A stretch of 64,000 nt of DNA, from positions 1 through 64,000 of the forward strand of contig CALTWF010000016.1 of the NCBI GenBank assembly GCA_943912755.1, in the 5' to 3' direction. The notes beneath the pieces are model-generated. The model was not told the DNA's origin and made no database searches. It worked only from the letters and a program-made list of their open reading frames with translations. Of the stretch, positions 17,851 to 26,032 are shown piece after piece; the stretch's first letter is position 1; every line of letters begins with the position of its first letter. The position numbers and the translations under genes are program-made. This stretch comes from an uncultured Pseudomonas sp. (GTDB taxonomy: Bacteria; Pseudomonadota; Gammaproteobacteria; Pseudomonadales; Pseudomonadaceae).

Positions 17851-20238
17851 TTGGCCATCACCAGGCCGCTGCGGTTCCCGGTCGTGTTCAGCGTAGCCCT
17901 GCCGCGCGGGCGCAAGGCCCGCCTGGCAACTATCGCGGCACTGGCCGGGCTGGGTCTGGTGGCGCTGCTGTGGCTGGCCGACCGCATCTGGCCGCTGCCG
18001 CTGCCCGCCGACGACCTGGCCCGGGTGGTGCTGGCCGAAGACGGCACGCCGCTGTGGCGCTTCGCCGACGCCGATGGCGTGTGGCGCTATCCGGTAACGG
18101 TGGACGAAGTTTCGCCGCTGTACCTGCAAGCCCTGCTGACCTACGAGGACCGCTGGTTCTACCGCCATCCCGGGGTCAATCCGCTGGCCCTCGGCCGCGC
18201 CGCCTGGCAGAACCTCAGCGGTGGCCGCGTGCTGTCCGGCGGCAGCACCCTGTCGATGCAGGTGGCGCGCCTGCTCGATCCCCACGAGCGCACCTTGCCC
18301 GGCAAGCTGCGCCAGTTGTGGCGCACGCTGCAACTGGAATGGCACCTGTCCAAGCGCGAGATCCTCGAGATCTACCTCAACCGCGCGCCGTTCGGCGGCA
18401 CCTTGCAAGGCGTGGCGGCGGCAAGCTGGGCCTACCTCGGCAAGCCGCCGAGCCAGTTGACTCCCGCTGAAGCGGCGCTGCTCGCCGTGCTGCCCCAGGC
18501 CCCCAGCCGCTTGCGCCCGGACCGCCACCCACAACGTGCCACCGCTGCCCGCGACAAGGTCCTGCAGCGCCTGGGCGAGTACCAGGTGTGGCCGCAACAG
18601 CAGATCAGCGAAGCCATGGAAGAGCCGCTGCTCCTGGCGCCACGCCAGGAGCCTGCACTGGCTCCGCTATTGGCCCGGCGCTTGAATCGCGCCGACAGCC
18701 CGCCGCTGATCCGCACCACCCTCGATGCGACCCTGCAACGCCGCCTCGAAGACCTCCTCGCCGGCTGGCGCGCACGCCTGCCCGAGCGCACCTCGGCGGC
18801 GATCCTGGTGGTGGAATCCGAGACCATGGCCGTGCGCGCCTACCTCGGCTCGGTGGACCTCAACGACGAGCGCCGCTTTGGCCATGTCGACATGATCAGC
18901 GCCTGGCGCTCGCCGGGCTCGACCCTCAAGCCGTTCCTCTACGGCATGGCCCTGGACGACGGCCTGATCCATTCCGAGTCGCTGTTGCAGGACGTGCCGC
19001 GGCGCTATGGGGACTACCGCCCCGGCAACTTCTCCATGGGCTTCAGCGGGCCGGTGGCGGCCAGCTCGGCGTTGTCGCTGTCGCTCAACCTGCCGGCGGT
19101 GCAACTGCTCGAAGCCTACGGACCCAAGCGCTTTGCCGCGCAACTGCGCGCCGGTGGCATTCCCGTCAGCCTGCCGGCGCTGGCCGAACCGAACCTGTCG
19201 CTGATCCTTGGCGGCGGTGGCAGCCGCCTGGAAGACCTGGTCGCCGGCTACAGCGCCTTCGCCCGCGACGGCATGAGCGCCAGCCTGCGCCTGCAACCGC
19301 AGGCGCCGCTGGTGGAGCGGCGCATGCTTTCGCCCGGCGCGGCGTGGATCGTGCGGCGCATCCTCAGCGGCCAGGCCCGGCCGGACCGTGACCCCCACGC
19401 GGAGCTGGTGCAGCGCCCGCAACTGGCGTGGAAAACCGGCACCAGCTACGGCTTTCGCGATGCCTGGTCGATCGGCGTCGGCCCGCGCTACCTGATCGGC
19501 GTGTGGATCGGTCGGCCCGACGGCACGCCGGTGCCGGGGCAGTTCGGCCTGGCCTCGGCGGCGCCGCTGATGCTGCAGGTCCACGATGTGCTGAGCAACC
19601 GTGACAGCCAGCGCGGCATTCGTACCCCGGTGCCGGCGGTACCGGCCAGTGTCGGGGTGGCGGCGATCTGCTGGCCGTTGGGCCAGCCGCTGGCGCGCAG
19701 CGACGGCAATTGCCGGCGCCAGCGCTTCGCCTGGACCCTCGACGGCACCACGCCGCCGACCCTGCTGGCACAGGACCAACCGCTGGGCGTCGGCCTGCTG
19801 GAAAAGGTCTGGGTCAACGAGCAGGGGTTGCGGGTCGATGCCGCTTGCCCCGGCGCCCGGTCCCGGGACATCGCCTTGTGGCCGGCCCCGTTGGAGCCCT
19901 GGCTGAACCGGGTTGAACGCCGCGATGCCCGGCTGCCGGCCATCGATCCGGGTTGCCCGCCGCAGGTTCCGGCCAGTGCGCCGCCGCTGTCCATCGTCGG
20001 TGTCCGCCAGGGCGATCAACTGCGCCGCCCGGCCACCAGCCGCGACGCGCTGCAACTGGATATCTCGGCCCTGGGCGGCGATGGCCAGCGCTGGTGGTTC
20101 CTCAATGGCGCACCGCTGGGCGAGACCGTTGGCCAGCAAGCCCTGAAGGCCCGCTTCGATGCGGCCGGGCAATACGAGCTGAGCGTGCTCGATGCAGGTG
20201 GCCAGACTGCCCGTCTGACCTTCCAGGTCAGCGACTGA
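17851..20238 (+). CDS. pbpC: Penicillin-binding protein 1C
   Basis: Bifunctional class A murein synthase of 795 aa. It has one membrane anchor (IAALAGLGLVALLWLAD), a GT51 glycosyltransferase domain with catalytic Glu99 in YEDRWFYRHPG and the GGSTLSMQ motif, a transpeptidase domain with Ser357 in STLK and KTGTS at 528-532, and a C-terminal BiPBP_C-type beta domain. The start is uncertain: TTG at 17851 gives an N-terminus of normal length; GTG at 17884 and an ATG at 17752 are in frame. PBP1C is the standard companion of the thioester alpha-2-macroglobulin. Confidence 0.93.
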   Translation: MAITRPLRFPVVFSVALPRGRKARLATIAALAGLGLVALLWLADRIWPLPLPADDLARVVLAEDGTPLWRFADADGVWRYPVTVDEVSPLYLQALLTYEDRWFYRHPGVNPLALGRAAWQNLSGGRVLSGGSTLSMQVARLLDPHERTLPGKLRQLWRTLQLEWHLSKREILEIYLNRAPFGGTLQGVAAASWAYLGKPPSQLTPAEAALLAVLPQAPSRLRPDRHPQRATAARDKVLQRLGEYQVWPQQQISEAMEEPLLLAPRQEPALAPLLARRLNRADSPPLIRTTLDATLQRRLEDLLAGWRARLPERTSAAILVVESETMAVRAYLGSVDLNDERRFGHVDMISAWRSPGSTLKPFLYGMALDDGLIHSESLLQDVPRRYGDYRPGNFSMGFSGPVAASSALSLSLNLPAVQLLEAYGPKRFAAQLRAGGIPVSLPALAEPNLSLILGGGGSRLEDLVAGYSAFARDGMSASLRLQPQAPLVERRMLSPGAAWIVRRILSGQARPDRDPHAELVQRPQLAWKTGTSYGFRDAWSIGVGPRYLIGVWIGRPDGTPVPGQFGLASAAPLMLQVHDVLSNRDSQRGIRTPVPAVPASVGVAAICWPLGQPLARSDGNCRRQRFAWTLDGTTPPTLLAQDQPLGVGLLEKVWVNEQGLRVDAACPGARSRDIALWPAPLEPWLNRVERRDARLPAIDPGCPPQVPASAPPLSIVGVRQGDQLRRPATSRDALQLDISALGGDGQRWWFLNGAPLGETVGQQALKARFDAAGQYELSVLDAGGQTARLTFQVSD

Positions 20239-20535
20239 GGGCCATAGAGCGCCTCTGCAAAAGGGGGGCGGGGACACGGTCGGCTGGCGCCAGATACCCG
20301 TCAAATGGTTATAGCGCGAAAGTCGAAGTGCCATCATCCAGGCTGAAACGTCCTTTCAACTGATTGAATTAGAAGGGCTTTTTTTGCCATCAACAACGTA
20401 TATATCGGGTTAATACCAAGTTCAGAATTGTGACTCCACGGCTGGCGAACTGAGATAGCTGCACCGACGCGGAGGTTCCACTCCCGGAACTCTTCGCACA
20501 CATAAAGCAGCGGCAGCGAAAGCAATGGAGTCGCC
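20239..20535. other. Upstream region of the repeat lipoprotein gene
   Basis: About 297 bases. The stretch from about 20340 to 20440 is clearly more AT-rich than the genes around it and includes a T8 run, TATATAT and TTAATACC, so the promoter of the downstream gene probably lies here. I cannot define -35/-10 boxes with correct spacing and I know of no PprB consensus to test. Confidence 0.4.
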
Positions 20536-22866
20536 ATGAACACTCAAGCGTGGATGAAAACAAGTTCGGCACTGGCACTGGTGATGGCTGTAAGCCTCTC
20601 GGCAGGATGCAGCAGCGGTGGCGGTGGTTCCCATAGCGTTGTGGACAGTTCTTCTCCTTCCTCCGCCGAAGGCGCGGCCAGCGACAGTGTCGCTGCCACC
20701 GATAGCGGCAGCGGCAGCGGGTCCAGCAGCGAGGGCTCGACTGCCGCCGCTGGTGGCGCCGGCTCGGGTGGTTCCGGTACTTCGAGCGCTTCGGCCAGCG
20801 GCAGCGTCGCGGCCAGCGCCGGCACCTCGACCGCCCAGGGCGAATCTTCCGTCAGCAGCGTTGGCGCGGCTGTCACCAGCCTGCCGGTTCTGGACGACTC
20901 CGGCACCAGCGGGCTGCTCGGATCGGTCACTACCGGCGCCACGGCTGTCACCGCCGGCGTCAGCAGCAGCCTCGGCCAGCTCGGCACGGGCGGCAACGCT
21001 GTCGGCAAGACCCTCGAAGGCATCAGTACCGGCGTGACCCAGGTGGGCACCGGTACCCAGGCCTTGGCGGGAAGCTCGTTCATCGAGCAGGTACCGCTGG
21101 CCGGCAACGTGGTCAGCCAGGTCGGCCAGACCGTGGCCATGCTCGGCGACACCCTCAGCGCGCAAAGCAGTTCCGGTACGCTGGGCAGCGTCACCCAACA
21201 ACTGAGTAACGCAACTGTTCCGGTCGTGGGACTGGTCAGTGGTGTCGCCACCAGTCTCGGTACCGCCACTGGCCTGGCCGCTCCGGTCGCCGCCGTGGTC
21301 GATCAGGTGGGCGGGGTTCTGGGTGGCAGCGGCAATGCCGTGATCAGCAACAGCAACGGCAACCCGGTGACCTCCGCGGTTGGCAGCCTGGTCGGCAACC
21401 TGGGCAACACCATCGTCGGTGCTGCCGGTGTGGCGGGCGAGGGTTCCGACCGTCGTGCCCCGGGCACTGGCAACACCAGCCCGCTGCCTGTCGTCGATAC
21501 CGTGGGTACGGTGTTCGGCCTGGTGTCCGGCATTGGTGTCGGCTTGCATCAGAGTGATCCAAGCGGCACTCTCGGTTCGCTGGGCCGTACCATCTCCAAC
21601 GTGGCGGATGCCGGCTCCACTGCCGAGCTGCTGCTCGGTGGCGATGGCATCGTCGACCGGCCGGTAATCGCGAGCACCACCGGTATCGGCGCTGCCATTG
21701 GCCAGGTTGCCCAGCCAGTGGTGAGCACCCTTGCCGGCGTGACCCAGACCGTGGGCGCGACCACCGGCCTGGCAGCACCGGTCAATAGCCTGCTTGGCGG
21801 TGTCGCCGGCACGGTCGCCGACATCGGCACCGCGATGGGCGACGGCAATATCCCGCTCTTCAAGCATGTGGGCGCCGCGCTCGGCGGCACCGTGCTGGCC
21901 AGCGGCGCCGACTACAACGTCAACGAACCGCCTTCGGCCCTCGGTACCGTACTGAGCACCGCAGGCCCGACCCTGCTGGGAACTTCCAGCGGCACCGGTA
22001 TCGCCGGGCTCGGCGGTGTCGTCGGCGGCGTGACGGGCGCTGTGGGCGGTGTGGTCCAGGGTGTACTCGGCAATGACGCAGTCGGTGGCACCGTCGGCAA
22101 CCTGACCGGCACCCTGGGCAACCAGGTTCTCGGCCCGATCATGGTGCCTAACCAGGGTCTGCTGGGTGCAGCCAGCAGCGGTAGCTCGAATGGCGTGATC
22201 GATACCGTGAACTCCACCCTTGGTGGCGTGACCGGCAGTCTTGGCGGCACCCTCGGCGGGGTTACCAGCCCGGGCAGCCATATCGTCGCCAACTTGGTAG
22301 GCGGGACCGTGGGCACGGTAACCGGCGCTAGCACCGATGGCGCACTGGGTGGCGTGACCGGCGCCCTGAGCGGTGTGCTGGGAGGCGTGACCGGTGCCAG
22401 CAGCGGCGGTGCCCTGAGCGGTGTAACCGGTACCGTGGGCAGTGTGGTGGGCGGCCTGACTGGCGGCAGCACTGGCGGCGCCCTGAGCGGCGTGACCGGT
22501 ACCGTGGGTAGCGTGGTGGGCGGCCTGACCGGCGGCAGCACTGGCGGCGCCCTGAGCGGCGTAACCGGTACCGTGGGCAATGTCGTGGGCGGCCTGACTG
22601 GTGGCAGCACCGGGGGAGCGCTGAGCGGCGTGACCAGCACCGTGGGTAGCGTCGTAAGTGGCGTGACTGGCGGCACTACCGGTGGCGCGCTGGGCGGTGT
22701 GACCGGCGTGGTTGGCGGTGTGGTCGGCGGTGTAACGGGCGCTGCCACCGGCAATGCCAGCGGTGGTGCGCTGGGTGGCGTGCTCGGTGGTCTCACTGGC
22801 GGCGCTAGCACTACCACCAGCGGCGGCGGCCTGTTGGGCACCGGCCTGCTGGGCGGCAAGAAGTAA
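20536..22866 (+). CDS. Gly-rich repeat lipoprotein (collagen-like/adhesin-like surface protein)
   Basis: A 776-aa protein with a lipoprotein signal, MNTQAWMKTSSALALVMAVS followed by LSAGC (Cys25) and Ser at +2, which favours the outer membrane. Next come a Ser/Gly/Ala-rich linker (about 26-110) and a long Gly/Val/Thr/Ala region made of GxVGxxxGGVTG-type motifs to the end. Residues 624-738 are five tandem 23-aa units of the type GGALSGVTGTVGSVVGGLTG. There are no aromatic-rich domains, and after Cys25 no further cysteine was noticed. GGAG lies 5 bases before the ATG. It resembles proteins labelled collagen-like triple helix repeat in Pseudomonas, although glycine is not strictly every third residue. 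It is followed by an FhaC-type transporter, so it is the likely cargo. It has no recognisable TPS (haemagglutination-activity) domain. Confidence 0.8.
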   Translation: MNTQAWMKTSSALALVMAVSLSAGCSSGGGGSHSVVDSSSPSSAEGAASDSVAATDSGSGSGSSSEGSTAAAGGAGSGGSGTSSASASGSVAASAGTSTAQGESSVSSVGAAVTSLPVLDDSGTSGLLGSVTTGATAVTAGVSSSLGQLGTGGNAVGKTLEGISTGVTQVGTGTQALAGSSFIEQVPLAGNVVSQVGQTVAMLGDTLSAQSSSGTLGSVTQQLSNATVPVVGLVSGVATSLGTATGLAAPVAAVVDQVGGVLGGSGNAVISNSNGNPVTSAVGSLVGNLGNTIVGAAGVAGEGSDRRAPGTGNTSPLPVVDTVGTVFGLVSGIGVGLHQSDPSGTLGSLGRTISNVADAGSTAELLLGGDGIVDRPVIASTTGIGAAIGQVAQPVVSTLAGVTQTVGATTGLAAPVNSLLGGVAGTVADIGTAMGDGNIPLFKHVGAALGGTVLASGADYNVNEPPSALGTVLSTAGPTLLGTSSGTGIAGLGGVVGGVTGAVGGVVQGVLGNDAVGGTVGNLTGTLGNQVLGPIMVPNQGLLGAASSGSSNGVIDTVNSTLGGVTGSLGGTLGGVTSPGSHIVANLVGGTVGTVTGASTDGALGGVTGALSGVLGGVTGASSGGALSGVTGTVGSVVGGLTGGSTGGALSGVTGTVGSVVGGLTGGSTGGALSGVTGTVGNVVGGLTGGSTGGALSGVTSTVGSVVSGVTGGTTGGALGGVTGVVGGVVGGVTGAATGNASGGALGGVLGGLTGGASTTTSGGGLLGTGLLGGKK
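22405..22749 (+). repeat. Five tandem 69-bp repeats inside the repeat lipoprotein gene
   Basis: Units start at 22405, 22474, 22543, 22612 and 22681, each 69 bp and in frame. Units 1-3 are nearly identical; unit 4 carries TSTVGSVVSGVTGG and unit 5 is the most diverged. Near-identity at the DNA level means the number of units could change by slippage or recombination without breaking the frame. Confidence 0.93.
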
Positions 22867-22920
22867 AAAAGCCATCATCGGTTAGACGATTTTTCGGGCA
22901 ACACCTACGCTTGAGTCTGA

Positions 22921-22952
22921 CGAGGGAACCGCCTTGGTTCCCTCGTACTTTT
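22921..22952 (+). terminator. Hairpin terminator/attenuator between cargo and transporter genes
   Basis: A perfect 10-bp stem CGAGGGAACC / GGTTCCCTCG with loop GCCTT is followed by TACTTTT. It lies 54 bases after the repeat-lipoprotein stop and 19 bases before the transporter start. It either ends the first message or lets only part of transcription pass into the transporter gene. Confidence 0.85.
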
Positions 22953-22971
22953 CAGGACGATGGAGTGCCCT

Positions 22972-24642
22972 ATGCGATCGATGGCAATCGCGCTGGTAAG
23001 TCTTTCCTGGGTCAGCGCGCTACAGGCCGAGCCGCTCCCGACCTTTCTGAATAGCAACGAAACCGAACGAAATCTGCCGGCACCCAACCTGCCGGCAGAT
23101 GCATTTCGGCCGGTCCCCCCCAAGCTCCAGGTTCCCGCTCCCGCCCCGACCCAGGCCCAGGCCCTGTTGATGAGCACCCGGGTGCTGATCCGAAAGGTGC
23201 GCATCGAAGGCGGCTCGGTCTACCCGCTCAGCGAACTGGGGGAAAACTTCAAGGATGTGATCGGCCGCGAAGCCACCATCGGCGAACTGATCGAAGCTAC
23301 CCGCCGCCTTACCCAGCGTTACCAGAACGATGGTTACCTGTTGTCCTACGCCTTCCTGCCGCTACAGGATTTTGCCGACGGGCTGCTGCGCGTGGTGCTG
23401 GTCGAGGGCTACGTCGCCGACTACGAAGTACAGGGCGATATCGGCCGGGTCACGGGCTACATCGACAAGCTGGTGGCCAAGCTCAAGGCCGAGCGGCCAC
23501 TGACGCGCAAGACCTTCGACCGCTACACCGCGATCATGACCCGCACTCCGGGCGTCACCGTGCAGGCGCGGGTGCCACCGCCGAATACCACCGATGGCGC
23601 GAGCAAGCTGTTCGTCCAGGCGTCGCGCAAACCCTTCACCACCACCATGAACCTCAACGAAAGCAGCCGCGACGACATCCAGGTGCTGTTGGGGGCCAGC
23701 AGCAACTCGCAGACCGCCATGGCCGAGCAGCTCAGTGTCAGCGCCCTGTTTCCGCCGGGGCAGGACAAGGAGCATTACTACCGGGTGGATTACTCGCAGT
23801 ACCTGGACAGCGAAGGCACCCAGCTGGCGCTGTCGGCCTCGCGCTACCGCAGCGATCCAAGCGCGGTGGTGCGGCTGCAGGGCGGTATTGATCTCAAGCA
23901 GCACCGGGAAAACGACCGCTACTCCATCGGCCTCAGTCATCCGCTGATCGCCTCGCCCAACGAATGGCTGAGCCTGTCGGCGCGCTTCTATGCGGTGGAT
24001 GACACCACGGACTATCGGGTGGTCGGCTTCCCGCTGAAGATCAGCACCAGCACCGATATCCGCGCCATGGCCTTCGAGGGTGACTGGCGCAAGGCCACGG
24101 ACAAGCAGCTGCGCATCATCAGTGCTGGCGTCTACCAGGGCTTCGATCGTTTCGGCGCCAATACCGACGCCGACTACGACCTCGACTTTTTCCGCCTGCG
24201 CCTGTCCGGGGTGCAGAGCGACCGCTTCTTCGACAGTTGGCAGGGCGTCGCGTCCGCGGCCCTGTACTGGACTGACGACAGCCTGCCCGACAGCGAACGG
24301 GCGGTGTTCGGCGGGCAGAACTTCGGCCGTGGCTACCCGTCCGACCAAGCGTCGGGCGACAAGGGCTGGGGGGCGGCCTACGAGGTCAACTACAGCTTCC
24401 GCCGCGATGGCGACTGGGTGAAATTGCTGCAGCCCTACATCGTGTTCGATGCGGCGAAGACCTGGTTCAACGAACTCCAGGTCCAGGACTCGAAGATGTC
24501 CTCGGCGGCGCTGGGCCTGCGTTTCGGTGATGCGCAGTACTACAACATCTCGCTGGAAGTGGCCAAGCCGATGTCGGATATCGCCCTCGACAGCTTCAAC
24601 CGGCGGCCGCGGTTTACCGTGAGTTTCAGTTATCAGCTGTGA
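22972..24642 (+). CDS. TpsB-type outer-membrane transporter (ShlB/FhaC/HecB family)
   Basis: Omp85-superfamily transporter of 556 aa expected to export a partner protein across the outer membrane. It has a signal peptide MRSMAIALVSLSWVSALQA, a Pro-rich linker, and a POTRA_2-like domain (about 55-140, LIRKVRIEGGSVYPLSEL through LLSYAFLPLQDFADGLLRV). A possible second POTRA (about 145-205) follows, then a C-terminal 16-strand barrel with the L6-loop signature in NFGRGYPSD and the terminal FSYQL strand. GGAG lies 6 bases before the chosen ATG (22972); an ATG at 22960 is in frame but has its ribosome site too close. The usual large TpsA with a TPS domain is absent; the preceding repeat lipoprotein is the only candidate substrate nearby. 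Confidence 0.88.
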   Translation: MRSMAIALVSLSWVSALQAEPLPTFLNSNETERNLPAPNLPADAFRPVPPKLQVPAPAPTQAQALLMSTRVLIRKVRIEGGSVYPLSELGENFKDVIGREATIGELIEATRRLTQRYQNDGYLLSYAFLPLQDFADGLLRVVLVEGYVADYEVQGDIGRVTGYIDKLVAKLKAERPLTRKTFDRYTAIMTRTPGVTVQARVPPPNTTDGASKLFVQASRKPFTTTMNLNESSRDDIQVLLGASSNSQTAMAEQLSVSALFPPGQDKEHYYRVDYSQYLDSEGTQLALSASRYRSDPSAVVRLQGGIDLKQHRENDRYSIGLSHPLIASPNEWLSLSARFYAVDDTTDYRVVGFPLKISTSTDIRAMAFEGDWRKATDKQLRIISAGVYQGFDRFGANTDADYDLDFFRLRLSGVQSDRFFDSWQGVASAALYWTDDSLPDSERAVFGGQNFGRGYPSDQASGDKGWGAAYEVNYSFRRDGDWVKLLQPYIVFDAAKTWFNELQVQDSKMSSAALGLRFGDAQYYNISLEVAKPMSDIALDSFNRRPRFTVSFSYQL

Positions 24643-24706
24643 GTGGAGCGCCGCATCTGCTGCGATTCCTTCAGGCAGGGCCTGGCCACAGGGGCGTTAC
24701 CCGCGG

Positions 24707-25006
24707 CTATGACGCCGGCTGTTGCCAGGTCTCCTGTTCCATCCCTTCGAGCAAGGCATCAACCAGCCCCTTGGCGGCTTCGACGGCATGCATCGTCAGC
24801 CACGGGAAGCTGCTGCCGGTATCCGGCACCACCGACTGCTGGGCCGAGTCATAGGCACAGCGCAGGAACATCGAGGCGTGGACCAGGGCACTGTGGGGAT
24901 CGATCCCGGCATTGACCGAGAACAAGGGCGGATGGCTGCCGGGGCAGTCACCGAAATGGCGGGAACAGGTTGACGCGAGGGGTGGGTCGGGGACGATTTT
25001 TTTCAT
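24707..25006 (-). CDS. DUF3077-like small protein
   Basis: A 99-aa soluble protein that starts MKKIVPDPPL, a hallmark of a small protein family widespread in Pseudomonas that I know as DUF3077. The C-terminal LTMHAVEAAKGLVDALLEGM is the usual conserved helix. I chose the ATG at 25006: AGAGAGAG precedes it and the family begins there; the longer frame upstream is the structured leader. It is convergent with the transporter gene. The function of the family is unknown to me. Confidence 0.78.
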   Translation of the reverse strand: MKKIVPDPPLASTCSRHFGDCPGSHPPLFSVNAGIDPHSALVHASMFLRCAYDSAQQSVVPDTGSSFPWLTMHAVEAAKGLVDALLEGMEQETWQQPAS

Positions 25007-25331
25007 TGGGCTCTCTCTGTCGGTTAAGCCAGCACCCCTGGTTTCCACACCAAAGGGTGGCAGCTGCGCACGGGGTGGAAAACCGGGCGACAGAGAGACC
25101 CGGCAGGCCAAAGGCCTCCCGTGCACAGCTGCCATAGAGCAGACTCTGTCGAACGTTTCCAAGGTTTCCACACCCCGATCGCCGGACATCCGGCGACCGC
25201 GAAAGCCTAGAAGGACTGGTTTCCATGAGCAAGGAAGGCAACACCGACAGAACGCGTAGGTTACGTCCTAGGATTTTCAGCTTCCAGACACTTTGTGTTT
25301 AAGCGTGCGAGCGCGGCGCCTGGAGCGGCGC
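25007..25331 (-). promoter_or_regulatory. Highly structured leader upstream of the DUF3077-like gene
   Basis: This 325-base gap contains a 16-base inverted repeat with one mismatch (25059-25074 GGCAGCTGCGCACGGG and 25118-25133). Inside it are two smaller hairpins: CCGGG/CCCGG at 25083-25103 and AGGCC-AAA-GGCCT at 25105-25117. It also holds two exact copies of GGTTTCCACACC (25040-25051, 25163-25174), a partial third near 25217, and the palindrome TCGCCGG-ACAT-CCGGCGA at 25179-25196. Read on the minus strand it would be the 5' leader of the small gene and fold into a branched structure. Confidence 0.6.
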
Positions 25332-25748
25332 TCAGCGCGCCGCCTGCTTGCCATGGGAGAACTGCAATGGAAACAGGTTGCCCAGGGTTTCCAGCAGGCG
25401 GATGTGGTAGATGGGCTTGCGGAACAGGTCCAGCACTTCCAGCTGGCGCAGCTCGCCAACGGCCTCGGGGTTGGCGTGGCCAGTGGTGACGATCACCGGC
25501 AGGTGCTGGCGCGAGGTGTGTTCGCGCAGGCGCTTGATCAGGGAGATACCGGATTCCTCCGGCATGTTCAGGTCGGTGATGACCAGGGCGATATCCGGAT
25601 GCCGGGTCAACTGCTGGAGGGCGACCTTTACCGAGGTCGCCCTGTGGCAACGAAAGCCTTCGCCTTCCAGCAGCTCCGCCAGTTCCAGCAACGCTTCCTC
25701 TTCATCATCCACCAGCAGCAACTGTTCGCGTGGGTGGGAAGCTGGCAT
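25332..25748 (-). CDS. Receiver-only response regulator in the flp unit
   Basis: A 138-aa stand-alone receiver domain with no output domain. The acidic pocket is Asp14-Asp15, the phospho-acceptor Asp59 in ITDLNMPEESG, the switch Thr88/Thr89 in VIVTTG, and the conserved Lys111 in FRKP. CAGGA lies before the ATG. It follows flp on the same strand after a 9-bp hairpin and is probably co-transcribed. The motif DLNMPE and the GFRC/GYRC region make it look like a paralogue of the PprB receiver encoded 9 kb away. It may compete for, or relay, phosphate from PprA, or control Tad assembly through protein contact; this is inference. Confidence 0.85.
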   Translation of the reverse strand: MPASHPREQLLLVDDEEEALLELAELLEGEGFRCHRATSVKVALQQLTRHPDIALVITDLNMPEESGISLIKRLREHTSRQHLPVIVTTGHANPEAVGELRQLEVLDLFRKPIYHIRLLETLGNLFPLQFSHGKQAAR

Positions 25749-25785
25749 GGCGTGGTCCTGTCATGCAGTGGCATGGATTTGCGTT

Positions 25786-25807
25786 GGCAAGGCCCGCAGG
25801 CCTTGCC
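25786..25807 (-). terminator. Intercistronic hairpin between flp and the receiver gene
   Basis: A perfect 9-bp stem GGCAAGGCC / GGCCTTGCC with a 4-base loop (CGCA) sits a few bases after the flp stop codon on the minus strand. There is no U-tract, so it is more likely a processing or stabilising hairpin, or a weak terminator, that lets flp mRNA exceed the downstream message. Confidence 0.6.
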
Positions 25808-25816
25808 GGAACTACA

Positions 25817-26032
25817 TCAGTTGCTGCCACCACTCGAGCCGCCACCCGAGCTAGGCGTCAGGGCGCCCTGGATACTGGTGAAAATGGTGGTGACACCACT
25901 GGAGATGGTCGGCACGAAGGCCACCAGCGCAACGGCCACCATGGCCGCGACCAGTGCGTACTCGATACCCGATGCGCCGTCCGTGCGCTTGCAGAATTTC
26001 CGGATGGAACGAATGACTTTGCTGAAAGACAT
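25817..26032 (-). CDS. flp: Flp-type (type IVb) major prepilin
   Basis: Subunit of the Tad pilus, 71 aa. A basic leader MSFSKVIRSIRKFCKRTDG is followed by the type IVb motif ASGIEYALVAAMVAVALVAF. Cleavage is expected after Gly19, which puts Glu at +5 and Tyr at +6, and leaves a mature pilin of 52 aa. The C-terminus is a Ser/Gly-rich tail. It is transcribed divergently from rcpC, and its peptidase FppA is encoded at 35.2-35.7 kb. Confidence 0.95.
   Translation of the reverse strand: MSFSKVIRSIRKFCKRTDGASGIEYALVAAMVAVALVAFVPTISSGVTTIFTSIQGALTPSSGGGSSGGSN

Noticed and set aside
22405..22749. CRISPR-like array
   Set aside because: The 69-bp units are contiguous, in frame and without spacers, so they are coding tandem repeats.
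20422..22878. Long open frame on the minus strand opposite the repeat lipoprotein (over 800 codons)
   Set aside because: It is produced by the repetitive GC-rich sequence; the plus strand has a signal peptide, ribosome site and protein-level repeat structure, the minus strand has none.
25007..25244. Upstream extension of the DUF3077-like gene or an alternative frame of 98 codons here
   Set aside because: The region is a palindromic leader; family start (MKKIVPDPPL) and ribosome site are at 25006.
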